NCBI RefSeq assembly: GCF_037977055.1
Contig: NZ_CP150274.1
Location: forward strand, 4,898,001-4,962,000
DNA length: 64,000 nucleotides
Source of the DNA: Paenibacillus sp. FSL K6-1096
GTDB lineage: Bacteria > Bacillota > Bacilli > Paenibacillales > Paenibacillaceae
Direction: 5' to 3'
Within the stretch, counting starts at the first letter, position 1. Every line of letters begins with the position of its first letter. A model generated the notes under the pieces. That model did not search any database and was not told where the DNA came from. It was given only the letters and a program-made list of their open reading frames with translations. Both the position numbers and the translations under genes were made by a program. This document shows positions 61,546-64,000 of this stretch, one piece after another.

Positions 61546-62276
61546 GCAAGCTCCCCCCTGAAGCGCAGATACGCCTGGCGGACAGCCTGGCTGTACTTGG
61601 CGCTGACGGGCAGCTCACAGCCGGTGATGAGGAGAATCCTTGTGGCGCTGATGGCTCTGATGGAATAGAAGTTTACAATATAGGACTGATGAATCCGCAC
61701 AAAATAGCTGTCCGGCAGCTTGCCTGCCGCCTCGCCCAGCTTCCCGTAATATTGCAGCCGTTCTTGCTTGGTCACCACTGTGATCCGCCTGATGCTGCTC
61801 TCCAGATAATGAATATCCCGGTGGGGAATCCGCAGCTCCCCGTTCTTCAGCTGCACAGCCAGGAAGCCGGTGTGCCCCTGCTGTCTGGTCCGGATCGTCT
61901 TATGTATAGCTCCTGTTAACTTCCGCTTGAAGTCCTCCGGGTCTACAGGCTTCTTAATGAACCCGGACGGCCGCAGGTCGAACAGCCGGAGATGGTACTC
62001 TTCATGGCTGGAAATGAAGATCAGCTGTGCCGGATCATTGGCGTCATCCGCCCGCAGCAGATGCCCCGCAGCAATGCCGTCCAACCCGCCCAGCTCAATA
62101 TCCATCAGAATAATATCGAACCTCTGCCCGTCCTCAAGGGCGCGGGCGAAGCGTTCTCCCGAATAATAGACCGAGACTTCTACAGGCTCCTTCAGGCTTT
62201 GTCCCGTTTCCAGCAGCAGCACTTCCGCTTCTCCGGCTGCACGGGGTTCATCATCACATACTGCAATACGAATCAT
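61542..62276 (-). CDS. LytTR-family response regulator
   Basis: 244 residues. Receiver domain (1-120) with DD in VCDDEP, phosphorylation Asp in DIILMDIELGGLDG near residue 58 and Lys in IKKPVD. The LytTR DNA-binding domain (about 140-240) includes RDIHYLESSIRRITVVT and YFVRIHQSYIVNF. Start 62276 has GGAGGAG five bases upstream. The layout matches NatR/AgrA regulators. Confidence 0.92.
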   Translation of the reverse strand: MIRIAVCDDEPRAAGEAEVLLLETGQSLKEPVEVSVYYSGERFARALEDGQRFDIILMDIELGGLDGIAAGHLLRADDANDPAQLIFISSHEEYHLRLFDLRPSGFIKKPVDPEDFKRKLTGAIHKTIRTRQQGHTGFLAVQLKNGELRIPHRDIHYLESSIRRITVVTKQERLQYYGKLGEAAGKLPDSYFVRIHQSYIVNFYSIRAISATRILLITGCELPVSAKYSQAVRQAYLRFRGELA

Positions 62277-62386
62277 CGGCTCCTCCAGTTTTGCATTTAT
62301 CCCTATATTATACAGGCAATGCCCTGAAAACGACATGATCTCCCGTGATTATGACATCTGCGGCAGCAGGAGGCGCGGGGTGTGTT

Positions 62387-62395
62387 ACCGTTAAG
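62387..62395 (+). promoter_or_regulatory. Candidate LytTR half-site
   Basis: ACCGTTAAG resembles the ACAGTTAAG-like half-sites of LytTR regulators and lies 42 bases before the ABC ATPase start, in the divergent gap. A second half-site is only weakly suggested (GCCGTCAAG at once downstream). Confidence 0.3.
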
Positions 62396-62436
62396 CCGTC
62401 AAGGCGGATTTGAATAAGAGAAGGAGTGGGTTTGGT

Positions 62437-63357
62437 TTGACGGCAACGGTATTTGAGGCTCAGGGCTTAACGAAGAAATACGCTTCGGGGTATGCCCTGG
62501 ACCGGCTCAGTATGAGAATTGAAGCGGGCGATGTATACGGGTTCGTAGGGGAGAACGGCGCAGGCAAAACAACGCTGATGCGAATGATCGGAGGCGTTGT
62601 GCATCCTACCGCCGGGATCATGGAATTGTTCGGAGTACAGCACAAAGAGGGCTGGAGGGCCGCCAGACGCCGGATCGGCTTCCTGATTGAGCAGCCTTCG
62701 CTCTACCCGCATTTGAATGCAATGGAGAATCTGGGCTTCTACAGCCGGATCTTCGGCATCAGGGATCAGGACCGGAGTATTGAGGTGCTGCGGACCGTAG
62801 GGCTTGATGAAGCGGGCGGCAAAAAGACCCGGGAATATTCGCTCGGGATGAGGCAGCGGCTGGGAATTGCCGTCGCTCTTCTGAACCGGCCGGAGTTCCT
62901 GGTGCTGGACGAGCCGGTGAACGGACTGGACCCGGCGGGAATTGTGGAGGTCAGACGCATCCTGGAGCATCTGGCCCATGAGCAGGGGGTGACGATGCTC
63001 ATCTCCAGCCATATTCTCAGCGAGCTGCAATTGCTGGCCGGAAAATACGGCTTCCTACATCAAGGCAGGCTGATTCAGGAGATTACGGCTGCCGAGCTGC
63101 AGCAGTCTGCGCGGGCGGCAATCTGTATTAAGACATCAGATCCGGCTGCGGCGGCGGACATGCTGAGGCGGGAGCTGCATGTCGAAGATGTCCGTATCAA
63201 CGGGGCCGGAGAGGTCGAACTTCCGCGTGATGCGGTGAGTCTGGAGCAGCTGATGCCGCTGCTGGTCCAGCGGGGCATTCCGATAGACGGACTGAACCTG
63301 ACGGCCCCCAATCTGGAGCAATATTATCTGAATCTGATTGGGGGACGGGGAAGATGA
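62437..63357 (+). CDS. ABC transporter ATP-binding protein (ABC-2 exporter type)
   Basis: 306 residues. Walker A GENGAGKTT near residue 40, signature YSLGMRQRLG near residue 138, Walker B LVLDEPVNGLDP and His switch SSHIL. Start TTG 62437 follows AAGGAG by ten bases; the frame is open to a TTG 27 bases upstream. The stop overlaps the permease start (ATGA). NatA-like; divergent two-component system suggests induced export. Confidence 0.93.
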   Translation: MTATVFEAQGLTKKYASGYALDRLSMRIEAGDVYGFVGENGAGKTTLMRMIGGVVHPTAGIMELFGVQHKEGWRAARRRIGFLIEQPSLYPHLNAMENLGFYSRIFGIRDQDRSIEVLRTVGLDEAGGKKTREYSLGMRQRLGIAVALLNRPEFLVLDEPVNGLDPAGIVEVRRILEHLAHEQGVTMLISSHILSELQLLAGKYGFLHQGRLIQEITAAELQQSARAAICIKTSDPAAAADMLRRELHVEDVRINGAGEVELPRDAVSLEQLMPLLVQRGIPIDGLNLTAPNLEQYYLNLIGGRGR

Positions 63358-64000
63358 AGAACTTTATGCAGGCGGAAATCTATTTATTACGTAAAGACCA
63401 GGCATACTGGAGTGTCACAGCCGTGTTTGCGCTGGCCAGTCTTGTGCTGGTCTTTATCACCGGGAACGGCGGAAGCTATGAGCTAAACAGCTATGCGGAG
63501 CCGCTAAAGTCAGCCGCTGCGTTCTCCATTCTGTTCTATCTGGTGGTTCCCTTACATGCCTGCTTCTTCGCCGTGGAGGGCTTCGAGCAGGGATCAGTGC
63601 AGAATATCATTGCTGCCGGTCTCAGCCGGAAGCAATATTTTACCGGAAAATATGTTCTGGAGCTGCTGGCCGTTCTGGTCTGGCTGCTGGAGTTCTATGG
63701 ATTGTTCTGGCTGTTCTATCTTGGGGCAGCGCTGGTAACCGGAGCGACGGCAGGTCCTGGCAGCTTCGGCGCCGATCTGGCGGCAGGCATGACGGCATTG
63801 GGCTTGAATCTGCTCTATCTTGCCGCCTACTGTGCGGCTGTGATGATGCTGGGGTTCCTGCTCCGCAGGCCGTTCCCGGCGGCGGTGGCTGCTTTTTTCT
63901 TCATATTCGGCAACCTGCTGCTGTCCGGTTATCTCAAGGATTCGTCCTCTGCGCTCCTGCGTGCGGTCTCCGGGCATTCTCTGATGACGCAGATTCTTAC
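63354..64000 (+). CDS. ABC-2 type permease, cut by the window end
   Basis: ATG 63354 overlaps the ATPase stop. The frame is open to the window end (at least 215 residues) and starts MKNFMQAEIYLLRKDQAYWS. It shows TMs near 21-37, 60-82, 105-125, 140-165 and 170-190. The EGFEQGSVQNIIAAGLSRKQY stretch is typical of ABC-2 permeases next to TM2. Partner of the ATPase just upstream. The 3' end is not visible. Confidence 0.88.
   Translation, partial: MKNFMQAEIYLLRKDQAYWSVTAVFALASLVLVFITGNGGSYELNSYAEPLKSAAAFSILFYLVVPLHACFFAVEGFEQGSVQNIIAAGLSRKQYFTGKYVLELLAVLVWLLEFYGLFWLFYLGAALVTGATAGPGSFGADLAAGMTALGLNLLYLAAYCAAVMMLGFLLRRPFPAAVAAFFFIFGNLLLSGYLKDSSSALLRAVSGHSLMTQIL

Overview
The window reads as chromosome of an endospore-forming Bacillales bacterium, most likely Paenibacillus. 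Supporting signs are a spore SASP gene and a SleB-type hydrolase, an LplABC-type sugar importer fused to a polysaccharide-lyase operon, T-box and CIRCE control, ECF sigma/anti-sigma genes, GC-rich coding DNA with strong AGGAGG ribosome sites, and the block tsaE-tsaB-rimI-tsaD / ABC-F / moaC / mog / tatA / tatC / groES-groEL, which resembles the Bacillus subtilis ydiB-groEL neighbourhood. No rRNA, tRNA, CRISPR array, prophage or intact insertion sequence was seen.

0-6 kb: a four-gene operon (lipoprotein, two permeases, heparinase II/III-like lyase) for importing and degrading an acidic oligosaccharide. 6-9.5 kb: an iron-siderophore set (AraC-type sensor-regulator, binding lipoprotein, FhuF-like reductase) with a near-perfect Fur box. 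9.5-22.9 kb: housekeeping and envelope genes (PBP-type regulator, polysaccharide deacetylase, dNTPase, chemoreceptor, hydroxyacid dehydrogenase, ThpR, cell wall hydrolase, UgtP-like glycosyltransferase, TetR regulator plus YhgE). 23.2-27.8 kb: glutamate synthase large subunit. 28.7-34.9 kb: an ABC-2 exporter, an M23 peptidase/bactofilin pair, cardiolipin synthase and a YitT protein. 35-41.4 kb: non-homologous end joining genes (LigD polymerase, LigD ligase, Ku) around an ECF sigma/anti-sigma cluster, with an SspH-type spore protein divergent from Ku. 41.6-47.9 kb: a DMT exporter, the t6A operon, then two tandem T-box leaders before leuA. 48.3-48.6 kb: a DnaA-box cluster in a convergent gap. 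48.6-58.3 kb: ABC-F ATPase, folate and molybdopterin genes, TatAC, an MFS exporter with its LysR regulator, and groESL. 58.4-60.2 kb: an AT-richer accessory patch with a nonsense-broken PIN toxin, its antitoxin and three small genes including a holin-like protein. 60.2-64 kb: a LytTR two-component system divergent from an ABC-2 transporter cut by the window end.

The most unusual feature is a family of intergenic repeats with a period of about 51 bp at three places (15.08-15.26, 27.95-28.30 and 48.03-48.22 kb). Each unit carries a short inverted repeat. In the 48-kb array the differences between units keep the hairpin of the minus-strand transcript paired through G-U wobbles. A second structured element with a 57-codon frame lies at 28.43-28.60 kb.
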